NCBI RefSeq assembly: GCF_019443965.1
Contig: NZ_CP040814.1
Coordinates: 1,302,001 to 1,366,000, forward strand
Length of the DNA: 64,000 nucleotides
Direction: 5' to 3'
Source of the DNA: Salinibacterium sp. M195
Lineage (GTDB): Bacteria; Actinomycetota; Actinomycetes; Actinomycetales; Microbacteriaceae
Position numbers and translations under genes: made by a program. Shown one piece after another: positions 18,612 to 27,633 of the stretch. How positions within the stretch are numbered: the stretch's first letter is position 1; the number at the start of each line of letters is the position of its first letter. A model generated the notes under the pieces. The model was not told the DNA's origin. It worked only from the letters and a program-made list of their open reading frames with translations, and made no database searches.

Positions 18612-19462
18612 TCGGCAGTCAACGCTCCTGATTCAAAGGCGGCCTGAAGGGCCTGCTTCCAATCACGCATTGGTTCAATCCCCGCATCGAGCCACGCATG
18701 GTGACCGAGTACAGAAAAGCTTGGTCGGGGCGCAGGCCTCTGAAAAGCTGAACTGTCGGTCGGCTTGACCCTATCAGGATCGAGTCCGGCGCAGACGAAA
18801 ACGGCTTGAGCAAGATCGAACCACGTAGCTTGTCCCGAATTTGTGCCGTGGAAAATTCCAGCGGGAGTTCCGGCATCAACGAGGGCAACAAGTTGATCAG
18901 CGAGATCACCCGTCCAAGTGGGCTGACCTCTCTGGTCGTTAACAACTTCGAGAGTGTCGCGGTCTGCAGCAAGCTTCAGCATGGTGCGGGGAAAATTCGA
19001 CCCGTTCTTGCCATAAAGCCAAGCGGTACGCACAATCGCCGTGCGACCGGGATTGTGCTCGAGAGCTAGCAACTCGCCTGCAGCCTTCGTGCGGCCGTAG
19101 GCGGATACCGGATGCCGGAGAGCATCTTCGAGGTAAGGCTCGGTGGCCGTGCCGTCGAATACGTAGTCTGTCGAAAGCTGCACGAGCCGAGATCCGTGTT
19201 TTGCTGCGGCACGAGCCAGGTTGTGTGGCCCAACCGCGTTGACGAGGTGAGCGTTCTCTTCGTCAGTCTCAGCGTCATCCACTCGGGTGTACGCCGATGT
19301 GTTGATGATGACGTCGAAACCCTCCAGCGTTGCGAGAGTAGCTGTACCGTCGGTGATGTCGAGCTCGGCGCGAGTGAACCCAGTGGCTTCACGGCCGCTG
19401 AGGGCGTGCATGAGGTCGGTGCCGAGCATTCCGCCAGCACCAACCACAGCGATTCGCGTCAC
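18608..19462 (-). CDS. rfbD: dTDP-4-dehydrorhamnose reductase
   Basis: This 284-residue SDR has an N-terminal RIAVVGAGGMLGTDL nucleotide-binding loop, STDYVFDG and the YxxxK catalytic pair in SAYGRTKAAGE, as in RmlD. It reduces dTDP-4-keto-L-rhamnose to dTDP-L-rhamnose. The start is GTG at 19462, overlapping the rfbB stop (GTGA); a longer upstream frame would lie inside rfbB. RmlA and RmlC are not visible in the window, so the rhamnose route is either completed elsewhere or diverted. Confidence 0.9.
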   Translation of the reverse strand: MTRIAVVGAGGMLGTDLMHALSGREATGFTRAELDITDGTATLATLEGFDVIINTSAYTRVDDAETDEENAHLVNAVGPHNLARAAAKHGSRLVQLSTDYVFDGTATEPYLEDALRHPVSAYGRTKAAGELLALEHNPGRTAIVRTAWLYGKNGSNFPRTMLKLAADRDTLEVVNDQRGQPTWTGDLADQLVALVDAGTPAGIFHGTNSGQATWFDLAQAVFVCAGLDPDRVKPTDSSAFQRPAPRPSFSVLGHHAWLDAGIEPMRDWKQALQAAFESGALTAE

Positions 19463-20442
19463 AGCGCAGCCTTGTCCTTGAGCGGTTCCCACCACTGGCG
19501 GTTGTCGCGGTACCACTGCACAACGTCAGCGAGACCCTGCTCGAACGGCACCTGAGGTGCATAGCCAAGCTCAGACTGAATCTTGGAGATGTCGACGCTG
19601 TAGCGCAGGTCGTGACCGAGGCGATCCTCAACGCGGTCGACTGATGACCAGTCGGTGCCGGTGTGGTCGAGGAGCATCTGGGTGAGCTCCTTGTTGGTGA
19701 GTTCTGTGCCGCCGCCGATGTTATAGATTTCGCCAGCCCGACCACCCGATACGACGAGAGCGATGCCGCGGCAGTGGTCGTCAACGTGCAGCCAGTCGCG
19801 GATGTTGTTGCCCTCGCCGTAGAGGGGAACGTGTTTGCCGTCGATCAGATTGGTGACGAACAAGGGAATCAGCTTCTCGGGGAAGTGGTACGGACCGTAG
19901 TTGTTAGAACAGCGTGTGATTGACACGTTGAGTCCGTGGGTGCGGTAGTAGCTGCGCGCGAGCAGGTCGCTGCCAGCCTTGGACGCCGAGTACGGCGAGT
20001 TGGGCTCGAGCGGGCGAAGTTCGTCCCACGAACCTTCCGCAATCGAGCCGTAGACCTCGTCTGTTGAGACGTGAACAAACCGAGGTGTCTTGGCGCGAAG
20101 TGCAGCATCGAGCAGGCGTTGCGTACCGAGAACGTTCGTCTCGACAAAAGCGCTGGCATCGCGCACTGAGCGGTCAACGTGTGACTCTGCGGCGAAGTGC
20201 ACGATCGTGTCGACGTCACCCAGAAGCTGGTCGAGCAGATCAGCATCGCGGATGTCGCCCTCAACGAATGTGTAGCGGGGCGAGTCGGCGATCGGTGCCA
20301 GATTTTCGAGGTTTCCCGAGTAGGTCAAGGCATCAAGCACCACGACATCGGCACCAGCAAGACCAGGGTAGGTGTCTTCTAGTGTGCGTCGAACGAAGTT
20401 CGAGCCGATGAATCCGGCGCCGCCGGTCACGAGGATCTTCAT
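19459..20442 (-). CDS. rfbB: dTDP-glucose 4,6-dehydratase
   Basis: This 327-residue SDR has GGAGFIGSNFVRR at the N-terminus, AAESHVDRS, the dehydratase triad region STDEVYGS and the catalytic YSASKAGSD. These are diagnostic of RmlB. It converts dTDP-glucose to dTDP-4-keto-6-deoxyglucose. Its ATG overlaps the upstream epimerase stop (ATGA), and its own stop overlaps the rfbD GTG, so translation of these genes is tightly coupled. Confidence 0.93.
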   Translation of the reverse strand: MKILVTGGAGFIGSNFVRRTLEDTYPGLAGADVVVLDALTYSGNLENLAPIADSPRYTFVEGDIRDADLLDQLLGDVDTIVHFAAESHVDRSVRDASAFVETNVLGTQRLLDAALRAKTPRFVHVSTDEVYGSIAEGSWDELRPLEPNSPYSASKAGSDLLARSYYRTHGLNVSITRCSNNYGPYHFPEKLIPLFVTNLIDGKHVPLYGEGNNIRDWLHVDDHCRGIALVVSGGRAGEIYNIGGGTELTNKELTQMLLDHTGTDWSSVDRVEDRLGHDLRYSVDISKIQSELGYAPQVPFEQGLADVVQWYRDNRQWWEPLKDKAAL

Positions 20443-21452
20443 GAGGGGTTCCTATCTGAATTGGGTGCAGAGTCTGTGGAGCGTGCTGAAGCGCCAGAGG
20501 TGGGAAATTCTGAGGCCAAGGTTCGCTTGAGGGCTTCCTGCAAGCTGTACGTGGCGGTGTAGCCGGAGTCGCGCAGCCGATCGGTGTTCACCGTTGTATC
20601 GGCGGCGAACTTGCGAATTCGAACAGCGCTAATGGGAAAAGTTCGTCTGGTGATCTTAGCGGCAGCGTCAAAGACGTAGCCGGCGGCTATCCCCAGCGCG
20701 AGTGGTAGGCGCAATCCACTGGCAGCGTGAATGTTCATTTCGTCGCGCAAAATCGAGATGAGATCCTTCGTCGACAGATCGGGCTTGTCAGCGAAATTGC
20801 GGATCTCGATGCCTGCAGGAGCCTCGAGTCTGCTTGCGATGTAGCCGACGATGTTGCCGACGTACGCCATCGACTTCTTGTTTTCGCCCTTGCCCACCAT
20901 GATGAAGCGGCCAGAGGAGACCTGCTTTGCCAGGTTGTACACGTTGCCGCGGTTGCCTTCGCCGAACACGACTGACGGTCGCACCATCGCTAACGAGCGT
21001 GCGGCATCCGCGTTCGCCCATTCGCTGAAAACGCCCTCGGCTACGAGCTTTGAACGACCGTATTCGTTGAAGGGTTCTGGCACCGAGTCTTCGGCAGCAT
21101 TGTTCTTGTCGAGGCCGTAGATCGCAACGGTGCTCGTAAAAACGATGCGCTGGATGCCGTTGGCCTCCGCGGCGGCCACAAGGGCGTGAGCGCCACCCAC
21201 ATTGACCTCGGTGTAGAGGCTCAGCGGCGAAACGTCATCCCGATGTTCCGCGGCAAGGTTGATGATCGCGTCGTGGCCAACACTCGCCGCCGTTAGTTCA
21301 TCGGCGGAGCGCACATCGCCAGTGATCGATTGTTCCGGAAACTTCGTCGAGCGGTGACGGTCGAAATTGGTGAACTGGTGGCCTTGCTCGTGCAAAACTT
21401 CGAGAAGGCGACTGCCGATAAAGCCACTACCTCCGACGACGAGAACTTTCAT
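20439..21452 (-). CDS. NAD-dependent epimerase/dehydratase
   Basis: This 337-residue extended SDR begins KVLVVGGSGFIGSRLLE. It has STVAIYGLDK as the serine/threonine-containing site, YGRSKLVAEG as the YxxxK pair, and a 30-residue polar tail. The sugar-nucleotide substrate cannot be read from the sequence; a UDP-sugar 4-epimerase or 4-reductase is likely. The ATG at 21452 has GAAGG seven bases upstream; an extended upstream frame lacks conserved sequence. It lies between a GT2 gene and rfbB, overlapping the latter by four bases. Confidence 0.82.
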   Translation of the reverse strand: MKVLVVGGSGFIGSRLLEVLHEQGHQFTNFDRHRSTKFPEQSITGDVRSADELTAASVGHDAIINLAAEHRDDVSPLSLYTEVNVGGAHALVAAAEANGIQRIVFTSTVAIYGLDKNNAAEDSVPEPFNEYGRSKLVAEGVFSEWANADAARSLAMVRPSVVFGEGNRGNVYNLAKQVSSGRFIMVGKGENKKSMAYVGNIVGYIASRLEAPAGIEIRNFADKPDLSTKDLISILRDEMNIHAASGLRLPLALGIAAGYVFDAAAKITRRTFPISAVRIRKFAADTTVNTDRLRDSGYTATYSLQEALKRTLASEFPTSGASARSTDSAPNSDRNPS

Positions 21453-21487
21453 AGAGCTACCTTCTCTGTTTGCGTCAGACTTGCTAT

Positions 21488-22426
21488 TCACCAGACACCA
21501 GCGACGATCAATAAGCCAATTATCCACTGATCTCTTGGGCGTCGCCTGAGTTGTGATGCTCGACGAGCAAGGGCGAATCGAGACCGCAGGTCCCGTTTAT
21601 CTACGAGCTCGCGCATCAGTGTCAGTTCAGCAGTGAACGTGTCGTTGGCGACGCTAATGGCAACGCGAGTTAACAGCTGAGCTTGACCACGATGCCACTG
21701 TTCGCGCACTAAAGACAACCGCGAGAGCGCCGAGCGAGCGCCGACGTTAGCGCCCATGACGTTCGCATCGTGCTGACGGTACTCAACGGTAGGAACAGAA
21801 TCTATGTGCCAAAGCCAGCCGTGAGCGCGGGCGAGAACGTAGATCAGCCAGTCGTGATGCTGAGGTACCGTCCCGGCCTGGGCGGAGTTGAGGAAGTCGC
21901 GCGTGAGAGCGATGAGACGGCGAGAGAGGAGAAATGTTGAGCCCGGTCCTGGGCTCTCCAACAGATAGTCGAATCGTCGCTGCGGAAAGTCTTTCTTGAC
22001 GAGGCTGCGAGAGCCGTCCGCCGTAAACGAGGTGACGTTCGAGGACACCCCGTCTGCGTCAAGGGCGAGGCTCAGTCGAACGTGCGAAGAAAGCTTCGTG
22101 GGGATCCAGATGTCATCTTGGTCGCAGAACGCGTAAAACTCACGGTCGGCGGGTGCGAGCTGAACGAGGCGGTAGAAGTTGGCAGCAGCGCTGCCCGAAG
22201 CGCCATCGCTGGCAATGATCGTCAACCGCGGTTCGGCTGCGGAGCGTTCGGCGAGCCACTCTGCTGTGCCATCCGTTGACGCGTCGTCACGAACGAAGAC
22301 TTCTACGTCGACGCCCGACTGATTCAGCACGCTGTCGAGTTGCTCGGGCAGCCACCGCCGGCCGTTGTGGGTCGCCAGTAGAACGGCAACGCGGGGGAGC
22401 ACCCCAGGGGTGAGATCGGCAGGCAT
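21488..22426 (-). CDS. glycosyltransferase family 2
   Basis: This 312-residue GT-A protein has VAVLLATHNGRRWLPEQLDS at the N-terminus, VRDDASTDGT, and the metal-binding FCDQDDIW. It probably transfers a sugar, such as rhamnose, to a growing glycan. It is the first gene of the minus-strand operon that runs to 17481, and it is clearly paralogous to the divergent GT2 at 22493-23485 (shared ATHNG/CTHNG, DDAS and DQDD motifs). The ATG at 22426 follows a TATCAT box ending nine bases upstream. Confidence 0.88.
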   Translation of the reverse strand: MPADLTPGVLPRVAVLLATHNGRRWLPEQLDSVLNQSGVDVEVFVRDDASTDGTAEWLAERSAAEPRLTIIASDGASGSAAANFYRLVQLAPADREFYAFCDQDDIWIPTKLSSHVRLSLALDADGVSSNVTSFTADGSRSLVKKDFPQRRFDYLLESPGPGSTFLLSRRLIALTRDFLNSAQAGTVPQHHDWLIYVLARAHGWLWHIDSVPTVEYRQHDANVMGANVGARSALSRLSLVREQWHRGQAQLLTRVAISVANDTFTAELTLMRELVDKRDLRSRFALARRASQLRRRPRDQWIIGLLIVAGVW

Positions 22427-22459
22427 AACTCCCCAATGATAGTTGGCTTGGCGTTGCGC

Positions 22460-22495
22460 GGTGAAGCGAGTGCTTCGCCTTAAGCTGGAGCCATG
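22460..22495 (+). promoter_or_regulatory. inverted repeat and leaderless promoter in the divergent GT2 gap
   Basis: GGTGAAGC (22460-22467) and GCTTCGCC (22472-22479) form an inverted repeat with one imperfect pair and a 4-base spacer. One base further lies TAAGCT (22481-22486), then six bases, then the ATG at 22493. The repeat occupies the spacer side of the -10 box, so it could be an operator; no regulator is identified. Confidence 0.4.
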
Positions 22496-23485
22496 AGTGC
22501 GCTTGAGTCGACCCCCACTATCTCGGTGGCTTTGTGCACTCACAATGGTGCCTTGTATATCGAAGAGCAACTGGTGAGCATCCTCGAACAGCAGCCAGCG
22601 CCACAGCAACTTGTTGTCTCGGATGACGCGTCACGTGACGCCACGATCGCCATCGTCCATGAGGTCGCAGCACGCTATCCCGCGGTAAAGCTCACCGTTC
22701 TTGAAAACGTTCCCCCTCTCGGCGTGACCAAAAATTTTGAACAGGCGATTCGTGCGTGCACAGGCGATCTCATTGCGCTGAGCGATCAGGATGATGTGTG
22801 GCACACGGGCAGACTTGCTCTTTTCGTGACGGAGTTCGCGGCACACCCCGACGTTGCGCTCATCCATAGTGATGCGCGTCTCGTCGATGCCGAGGGCGCG
22901 ACCGTCGGTCAGACACTGATGGGAGCATTGGAAGTGGGAGCGGGCGAAATAGCCAGCATTCATTCGGGTGACGCTTTTTCGGTTGTGCTCCGCCGCAACG
23001 TAGTGACGGGGGCATGTTCGGTGTTGCGAAAAAGCCTTGTCGAGTTTGCGGCACCGTTTCCCCCATCGTGGGTGCACGATGAATGGTTGGGGGTGATCGC
23101 GGCGGCCGTGGCCTCGACCGACATCATTGAGCAGCCCACGATTGACTATCGCCAGCACGGCGCAAACCAAATCGGCGCAACTAAGCTCACACTGGCCGGC
23201 AAATTCGGGCGCATGATGGAGCCTCGACGTGCCCGCAATGCGCGACTCGAAACCAATATGACGGTGCTCGTTGACCGGCTCCAACGCCTCGGGTCGCGCG
23301 TAGATGACGACACCATGCACCGCGCGCGCGCCAAGCTTCAGCACGAACAGATGCGCAATGCGCTCCCGGCAGGCCGATTGCGCCGCATTCCTCCCGTCAC
23401 CAGAGCTCTCGTGTCTGGACACTACGGTCGCTACTCCCGTGGTCCCCTCGACGCGGTGCGCGACGTTCTGCAACCGGTCGATTGA
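22493..23485 (+). CDS. glycosyltransferase family 2
   Basis: This 330-residue GT-A protein shows ISVALCTHNGALYIEEQLVS, VVSDDASRDAT and ALSDQDDVW, with a C-terminal part containing YRQHGANQIG. The divergent GT2 also has a YRQHDANVMG segment, so both belong to the same subfamily (WbbL/rhamnosyltransferase-like, inferred). The start is leaderless-type with TAAGCT six bases upstream. A strong hairpin directly follows the stop. Confidence 0.88.
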   Translation: MSALESTPTISVALCTHNGALYIEEQLVSILEQQPAPQQLVVSDDASRDATIAIVHEVAARYPAVKLTVLENVPPLGVTKNFEQAIRACTGDLIALSDQDDVWHTGRLALFVTEFAAHPDVALIHSDARLVDAEGATVGQTLMGALEVGAGEIASIHSGDAFSVVLRRNVVTGACSVLRKSLVEFAAPFPPSWVHDEWLGVIAAAVASTDIIEQPTIDYRQHGANQIGATKLTLAGKFGRMMEPRRARNARLETNMTVLVDRLQRLGSRVDDDTMHRARAKLQHEQMRNALPAGRLRRIPPVTRALVSGHYGRYSRGPLDAVRDVLQPVD

Positions 23486-23503
23486 CGGCGGCGTTCCGCC
23501 GTC
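23484..23503 (+). terminator. intrinsic-type hairpin after the GT2 gene
   Basis: GACGGCGG (23484-23491) pairs perfectly with CCGCCGTC (23496-23503) around a CGTT tetraloop, starting within the stop codon. A short T/C-rich stretch follows. Good stem, weak U-tract. Confidence 0.55.
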
Positions 23504-23520
23504 GCTCGCATTCTCTGAGA

Positions 23521-23535
23521 TAACCTGTACGGATG
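23521..23535 (+). promoter_or_regulatory. leaderless promoter of the DUF2142 gene
   Basis: TAACCT (23521-23526) is followed by six bases and the ATG at 23533. There is no Shine-Dalgarno sequence. It sits just below the terminator hairpin of the upstream gene. Confidence 0.45.
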
Positions 23536-25110
23536 GTAACCGGACGCTCTGAACCTATTGTCGTGTCCGGGCAACCCCGCTTGCGGCGACGTTTTCGTCT
23601 CATCGCTTTGGCGCCGGTATTGGCGCTGCTCGCTCTCTCGGCTTGGGCATTCGCCTCGCCGATGGGAGCAGCGCCCGATGACGACTATCACTTAGTGAGC
23701 ATCTGGTGTTCGACGGGCAACGAGGCGTATTGCCAGCCTGGCTCCACGGATGCCACTCGGCTCGTTCCACCTGCGATCCTAGAATCGCCATGCTATGCCT
23801 TCTACATCGACGACAGTGCCGCGTGTCAGAACAGCCTCGATTTTGAGGCCGGAGAACTCGTCGAATCGAAGCGCGGAAATTTCGTGGGCGCGTACCCTCC
23901 GCTGTATTACTCGGTGATGAGCGTCTTCGTGACTCCGGATGAGCACTTCTCTGTCATGATGATGCGGCTTTTCAATTCGATCTTGTTCGTCGCGATTACG
24001 ACGGCACTGTATGTTCTGTTGCCGCGCGCTCGCAGACCCGCCTTGGTCTGGGGCTGGCTAATTACGACGCTACCGCTGGGTGTTTTCCTGCTGGCCTCGA
24101 ACAATCCAAGCGGCTGGGGTGTCGCCGGCGTCGGTTCCGCGTGGCTCGCCCTCCTCAGTTTCTATGACGCGCGTACTCCTGTTTCCCGGTGGGCTTCCGC
24201 GGTTCTCGTGGTGATTTCAGTTCTCATGGCCGCTGGATCTCGCGGTGACGCAGCTCTCTACGTCACTGGCGCGCTCGGCGTCGCCGCAATCCTCGCTTTC
24301 GCCAACACGAAACGATTCTGGCTGTCGACTCTTCTGCCTCTCGCTATGGCGGTAGTCGCCGCCGCCTTCTTCCTGAGCGCTCGTCAGACGTCCTCCGGTG
24401 TTAATGGCTTCGGCGGACAAGAAGCTGGTCCGACGGGGGAGCAAGCCGTTGCCGCCGCCGACAACTTGGGAGGCTTCGGTCTCTTGGTGTCCAACTTCCT
24501 TAACGTTCCGTCGCTGTGGGTTGGTTCGTTCGGAAGCTGGCCGCTCGGTTGGCTCGATACACCGCTTCCTGAAGCAGTCACGTTCCTCGCTTTGGCCGCA
24601 TTCGTCGGCATCGGCTTCGTCGGGCTGTCTACGCTCGATTGGCGTAAGGCGACGGCAATAGCGGGGGTCGGTTTCGTGTTGTGGGCCTTACCTACCTATG
24701 TGCTGACTCAGGGCGGAGACCGCGTGGGCGAGCAAGTGCAGCCGCGCTACATTTTGCCGTTGGTCGTCCTGCTCGGCGGGCTCCTCGTGCTGCAGGTAGG
24801 CCGCAAACGTTTTGCGCTCGGTCGCGTGCAAACGATCGCAATAGTTCTCTCGCTGAGCGCGGCCTACCTCGTCGCGCTCCACATGACGATGCGCCGCTAC
24901 ATCACCGGAAACGACGCTCCTGGTTGGAACCTCAACGCGGGAGCGGAATGGTTCTGGTCCGGAGTTCCCGCACCCATGATCGTCTGGGGAGTCGGATCGC
25001 TAGCGTTCGCGGCTCTTGTAGTGATTCTGGCGCGCGAAATGTCGATCTCAGCTGCAGCTGCAGCAGAGATCGACCACAACGAGAAAACTACGGAGTCGGT
25101 TTCCCGATAA
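23533..25110 (+). CDS. DUF2142 polytopic membrane protein
   Basis: This 525-residue protein has one N-terminal helix (about residues 20-38), then an extracytoplasmic loop starting APDDDYHLVSIWCSTG, and about nine more membrane helices. The DDDYH loop and topology match DUF2142, a GT-C-like family found in cell-surface glycan clusters. It may be a polyprenyl-phosphate-sugar-dependent transferase, but no activity is established from the sequence. The last 23 bases overlap the convergent sugar dehydrogenase gene. Confidence 0.8.
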   Translation: MVTGRSEPIVVSGQPRLRRRFRLIALAPVLALLALSAWAFASPMGAAPDDDYHLVSIWCSTGNEAYCQPGSTDATRLVPPAILESPCYAFYIDDSAACQNSLDFEAGELVESKRGNFVGAYPPLYYSVMSVFVTPDEHFSVMMMRLFNSILFVAITTALYVLLPRARRPALVWGWLITTLPLGVFLLASNNPSGWGVAGVGSAWLALLSFYDARTPVSRWASAVLVVISVLMAAGSRGDAALYVTGALGVAAILAFANTKRFWLSTLLPLAMAVVAAAFFLSARQTSSGVNGFGGQEAGPTGEQAVAAADNLGGFGLLVSNFLNVPSLWVGSFGSWPLGWLDTPLPEAVTFLALAAFVGIGFVGLSTLDWRKATAIAGVGFVLWALPTYVLTQGGDRVGEQVQPRYILPLVVLLGGLLVLQVGRKRFALGRVQTIAIVLSLSAAYLVALHMTMRRYITGNDAPGWNLNAGAEWFWSGVPAPMIVWGVGSLAFAALVVILAREMSISAAAAAEIDHNEKTTESVSR

Positions 25111-26383
25111 CGCGGTACGTCACACCCGGCCACTGTTCGGCGCTGCTCACACGGCGTCCATCAACAAACGTGCGGATGCCGGGCAGCTGCTCTGCGCTGA
25201 GAGTACGGTACTCCGCGTGATCGGCTTGCACTACGGCGGCGTCGATCGGCTCACCGTAGTGGTACGGAGTGAAGCCGAGTTTGGTCAGTTCGTCGTCGGT
25301 GTAGAGCGGGTCGTGCACGAGCACTGTCGCGCCACGGCTGGTGAGAGCTTCTACGGCGGCGAAGACACCAGAGAATGCTGTCTCCTTGACCTCACCGCGA
25401 TACGCAGCGCCGAGAACGACGACGCGAGCACCGCTAACTTCGCCGTGGGCTCCTTCGAGGAGGCCAATCGTGTACTCAGGCATTCCGGCGTTCGCTTCGC
25501 GCGCGGCGCGTACGATGGTGGCGTCAGGATCGTTCCACAGGTACAGGCGCGGGTAGACGGGGATGCAGTGGCCTCCGACCGCGATTCCAGGCTGGTGGAT
25601 GTGGCTGAATGGCTGTGAGTTCGTCGCCTGGATAACGGCGTAAATGTCGATGCCATTGTCGCCGGCAAAGCGGGCGAACTGGTTGGCAAGCCCGATGTTG
25701 ACGTCGCGATAGGTGGTTTCCGCCAGTTTGGCAAGTTCGGATGCTTCAGCCGAACCGAGATCCCAGACACCGTTCTCGCGAGCCAGGTCGGGGCGCGCGT
25801 CGAAGTCGAGCACTGCGTTGTAGAAATCGGTAGCTTGCTTGGCGCCTTCAGCAGATAAGCCGCCAACAAGCTTGGGGTACTTGCGGAGGTCCTCGAAGAC
25901 ACGGCCAGTGAGAACGCGCTCGGGGGAGAAGACGAGGTGGAAGTCTGTGCCTTCGGTCAGGCCGGAGACCTCTTCGAGCAGCGGCTTCCAACGGTTGCGG
26001 GTCGTGCCAACAGGCAGAGTCGTTTCGTAGGAAACAAGGGTGCCGGGGGTCAGGTGCTCACCGAGTGACCGAGTGGCGACATCCATCCACCCGAAATCGG
26101 GCTTGGCATCATTGTCCACAAACAGCGGTACGACGAGCACAACAGCATCGGCGCCGGGGATGGCGTCGGCGTAGTCGGTTGTGGCACGAAGTTTGCCCGC
26201 GGGGACGAGTTCGCTCAAGCGTTCTTGCAGGTGGGCTTCACCGGGAAAAGGCTCGATACCTTTATTGATGAGGTCGACGAACTCGGCGTTGATATCAACA
26301 CCAACGACGTCGTGGCCCTTCGAGGCGAATTGAACGGCCAAGGGAAGGCCGATCTTACCGAGAGCGACAACTGCAATTTTCAC
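25088..26383 (-). CDS. nucleotide-sugar 6-dehydrogenase, WbpA/WecC-like
   Basis: This 431-residue protein has an N-terminal KIAVVALGKIGLPLAVQFA NAD loop, YETTLPVGTTR, VFSPERVLTGR and the catalytic cysteine C273 in VGGHCIPVYPR. The SPER and GHC motifs place it with UDP-GlcNAc/UDP-ManNAc 6-dehydrogenases rather than UDP-glucose dehydrogenase. With the genes at 29546 and 36128-38799 it would supply UDP-GlcNAcA, the first step to UDP-ManNAc3NAcA. A UDP-ManNAc dehydrogenase role is the main alternative. The GTG start has AAGGA nine bases upstream. Confidence 0.85.
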   Translation of the reverse strand: MKIAVVALGKIGLPLAVQFASKGHDVVGVDINAEFVDLINKGIEPFPGEAHLQERLSELVPAGKLRATTDYADAIPGADAVVLVVPLFVDNDAKPDFGWMDVATRSLGEHLTPGTLVSYETTLPVGTTRNRWKPLLEEVSGLTEGTDFHLVFSPERVLTGRVFEDLRKYPKLVGGLSAEGAKQATDFYNAVLDFDARPDLARENGVWDLGSAEASELAKLAETTYRDVNIGLANQFARFAGDNGIDIYAVIQATNSQPFSHIHQPGIAVGGHCIPVYPRLYLWNDPDATIVRAAREANAGMPEYTIGLLEGAHGEVSGARVVVLGAAYRGEVKETAFSGVFAAVEALTSRGATVLVHDPLYTDDELTKLGFTPYHYGEPIDAAVVQADHAEYRTLSAEQLPGIRTFVDGRRVSSAEQWPGVTYRVIGKPTP

Positions 26384-26525
26384 GAAATAGAGTCCTTTAG
26401 GTCTGCATGGCTATCTGCGTGCGAACTGGTCAAGTCTAGATGTTCGTGGCGTGTTAAGCGCGGTGAGCGAGTGTGGGGCGAACTCGTGATGCTCGCCCGC
26501 TGACGGACTGCTGGGTGCGCGGTGC

Positions 26526-26540
26526 TATCGTGAACCAGTG
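26526..26540 (+). promoter_or_regulatory. leaderless promoter of the GT4 gene
   Basis: TATCGT (26526-26531), six bases, then GTG at 26538. No ribosome-binding site. The 154-base gap 26384-26537 also carries the start region of the divergent dehydrogenase gene. Confidence 0.45.
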
Positions 26541-27629
26541 CGTGTACTGATGGTCACTCCGTGGTTTCCGACCCCTGGCTCTGCTGAGTCGGGGATCTTT
26601 GTCTTGCGCGATGCTCTTGCGCTAAGTGCTGAGCATTCCGTGAGCGTTGTCCACCTCGACTCCGCCTCAACAGCGCTATCTCGAAGCGGTGAAACGGACG
26701 TTCGCGGAGTGCGCACGCTCCGAGTGCCGTTTAATCGGTGGCGCCTGCGTGACTGGTTCTCGGCGCTCAAAGCCGTGAGAGCTGCTGCGGCAGAAGCGGA
26801 TGTCGTTCACACGCACGCACTGACCGGGATCGTTTTGTTCGCGTTCGCGCGTCCAGGAAAATCGACGCGTTGGGTTCACACCGAGCACTGGTCCGGGTTG
26901 ACGGCGCCAGAGACACTTTCTGCTCGCGGGCGATTGGGGCGTCGAGCACTCATGCCGATTCTTGCGCGCCCCGATGAAGTAATTGTGGCCTGTGATCGGC
27001 TAGCCAACACCATCCGCACTGTACGCAGCAAGCCCATCGTGACGATTCCGTGTGTCGTCGTTCCGCCGGCTGCTGTAGCCGCTGCACCGCACGATCCAGC
27101 GGTGTTGAGGATCGTGGGCATCGGGGGAATCATCGAGCGCAAAGGCGCGATCTGTGCCCTGGAAACTGTTGCCGAGCTCAAGCGTCGCGGCGTGACGGCC
27201 CACCTCACGTGGGTCGGCGAAGGCCCGCAGCGCGATGAACTCGTTGCTCGGGCGCAGCAACTAAACCTCGCTGATCAATTGACGCTGACCGGCGCCCTGA
27301 GCGAGACCGAGGTCGGGGTGCGACTCGACGAGTCTGACCTCTTCCTGCTCCCCACGCTTGGCGATAACTTTTGCATCGTTGTCGCCGAAGCTCTCTCTCA
27401 TGGTCGGCCTATTGTCAGCGGTGCCGATACCGGGGCCGTTGACTATTCGACGGCGGCCGTGTCGCGTTTCGTCGAGGATGCCAAGAATCCGATTGCCTAC
27501 GCCGAGGCAATTCTTGACCTGCGCTCGTCAACTGATTCGGTCAGTGCCGGAGAAATCGCTGAGACAGTAAAAGACCTCTTCACTCCGCAGCGGGTGAGTC
27601 AGCTCCTCGTCGCCTCGTACTCCCGCTAG
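26538..27629 (+). CDS. glycosyltransferase family 4
   Basis: This 363-residue GT-B protein starts VLMVTPWFPTPGSAESGIF, contains VHTHALTGIVLF and VHTEHWSG in the acceptor half, and has a family-4 donor half with IVGIGGIIERKGA and LPTLGDNFCIVVAEALSHG (E-x7-E-type region). It probably adds a sugar to the lipid-linked glycan. The GTG start with a TATCGT box six bases upstream defines the 5' end. Its stop lies four bases from the stop of the convergent small gene at 27634. Confidence 0.88.
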   Translation: MRVLMVTPWFPTPGSAESGIFVLRDALALSAEHSVSVVHLDSASTALSRSGETDVRGVRTLRVPFNRWRLRDWFSALKAVRAAAAEADVVHTHALTGIVLFAFARPGKSTRWVHTEHWSGLTAPETLSARGRLGRRALMPILARPDEVIVACDRLANTIRTVRSKPIVTIPCVVVPPAAVAAAPHDPAVLRIVGIGGIIERKGAICALETVAELKRRGVTAHLTWVGEGPQRDELVARAQQLNLADQLTLTGALSETEVGVRLDESDLFLLPTLGDNFCIVVAEALSHGRPIVSGADTGAVDYSTAAVSRFVEDAKNPIAYAEAILDLRSSTDSVSAGEIAETVKDLFTPQRVSQLLVASYSR

Positions 27630-27633
27630 CGGA

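Noticed and set aside
26476..26498. Six-base inverted repeat upstream of the GT4 gene
   Set aside because: It is short, with an 11-base loop, and expected by chance in GC-rich sequence.
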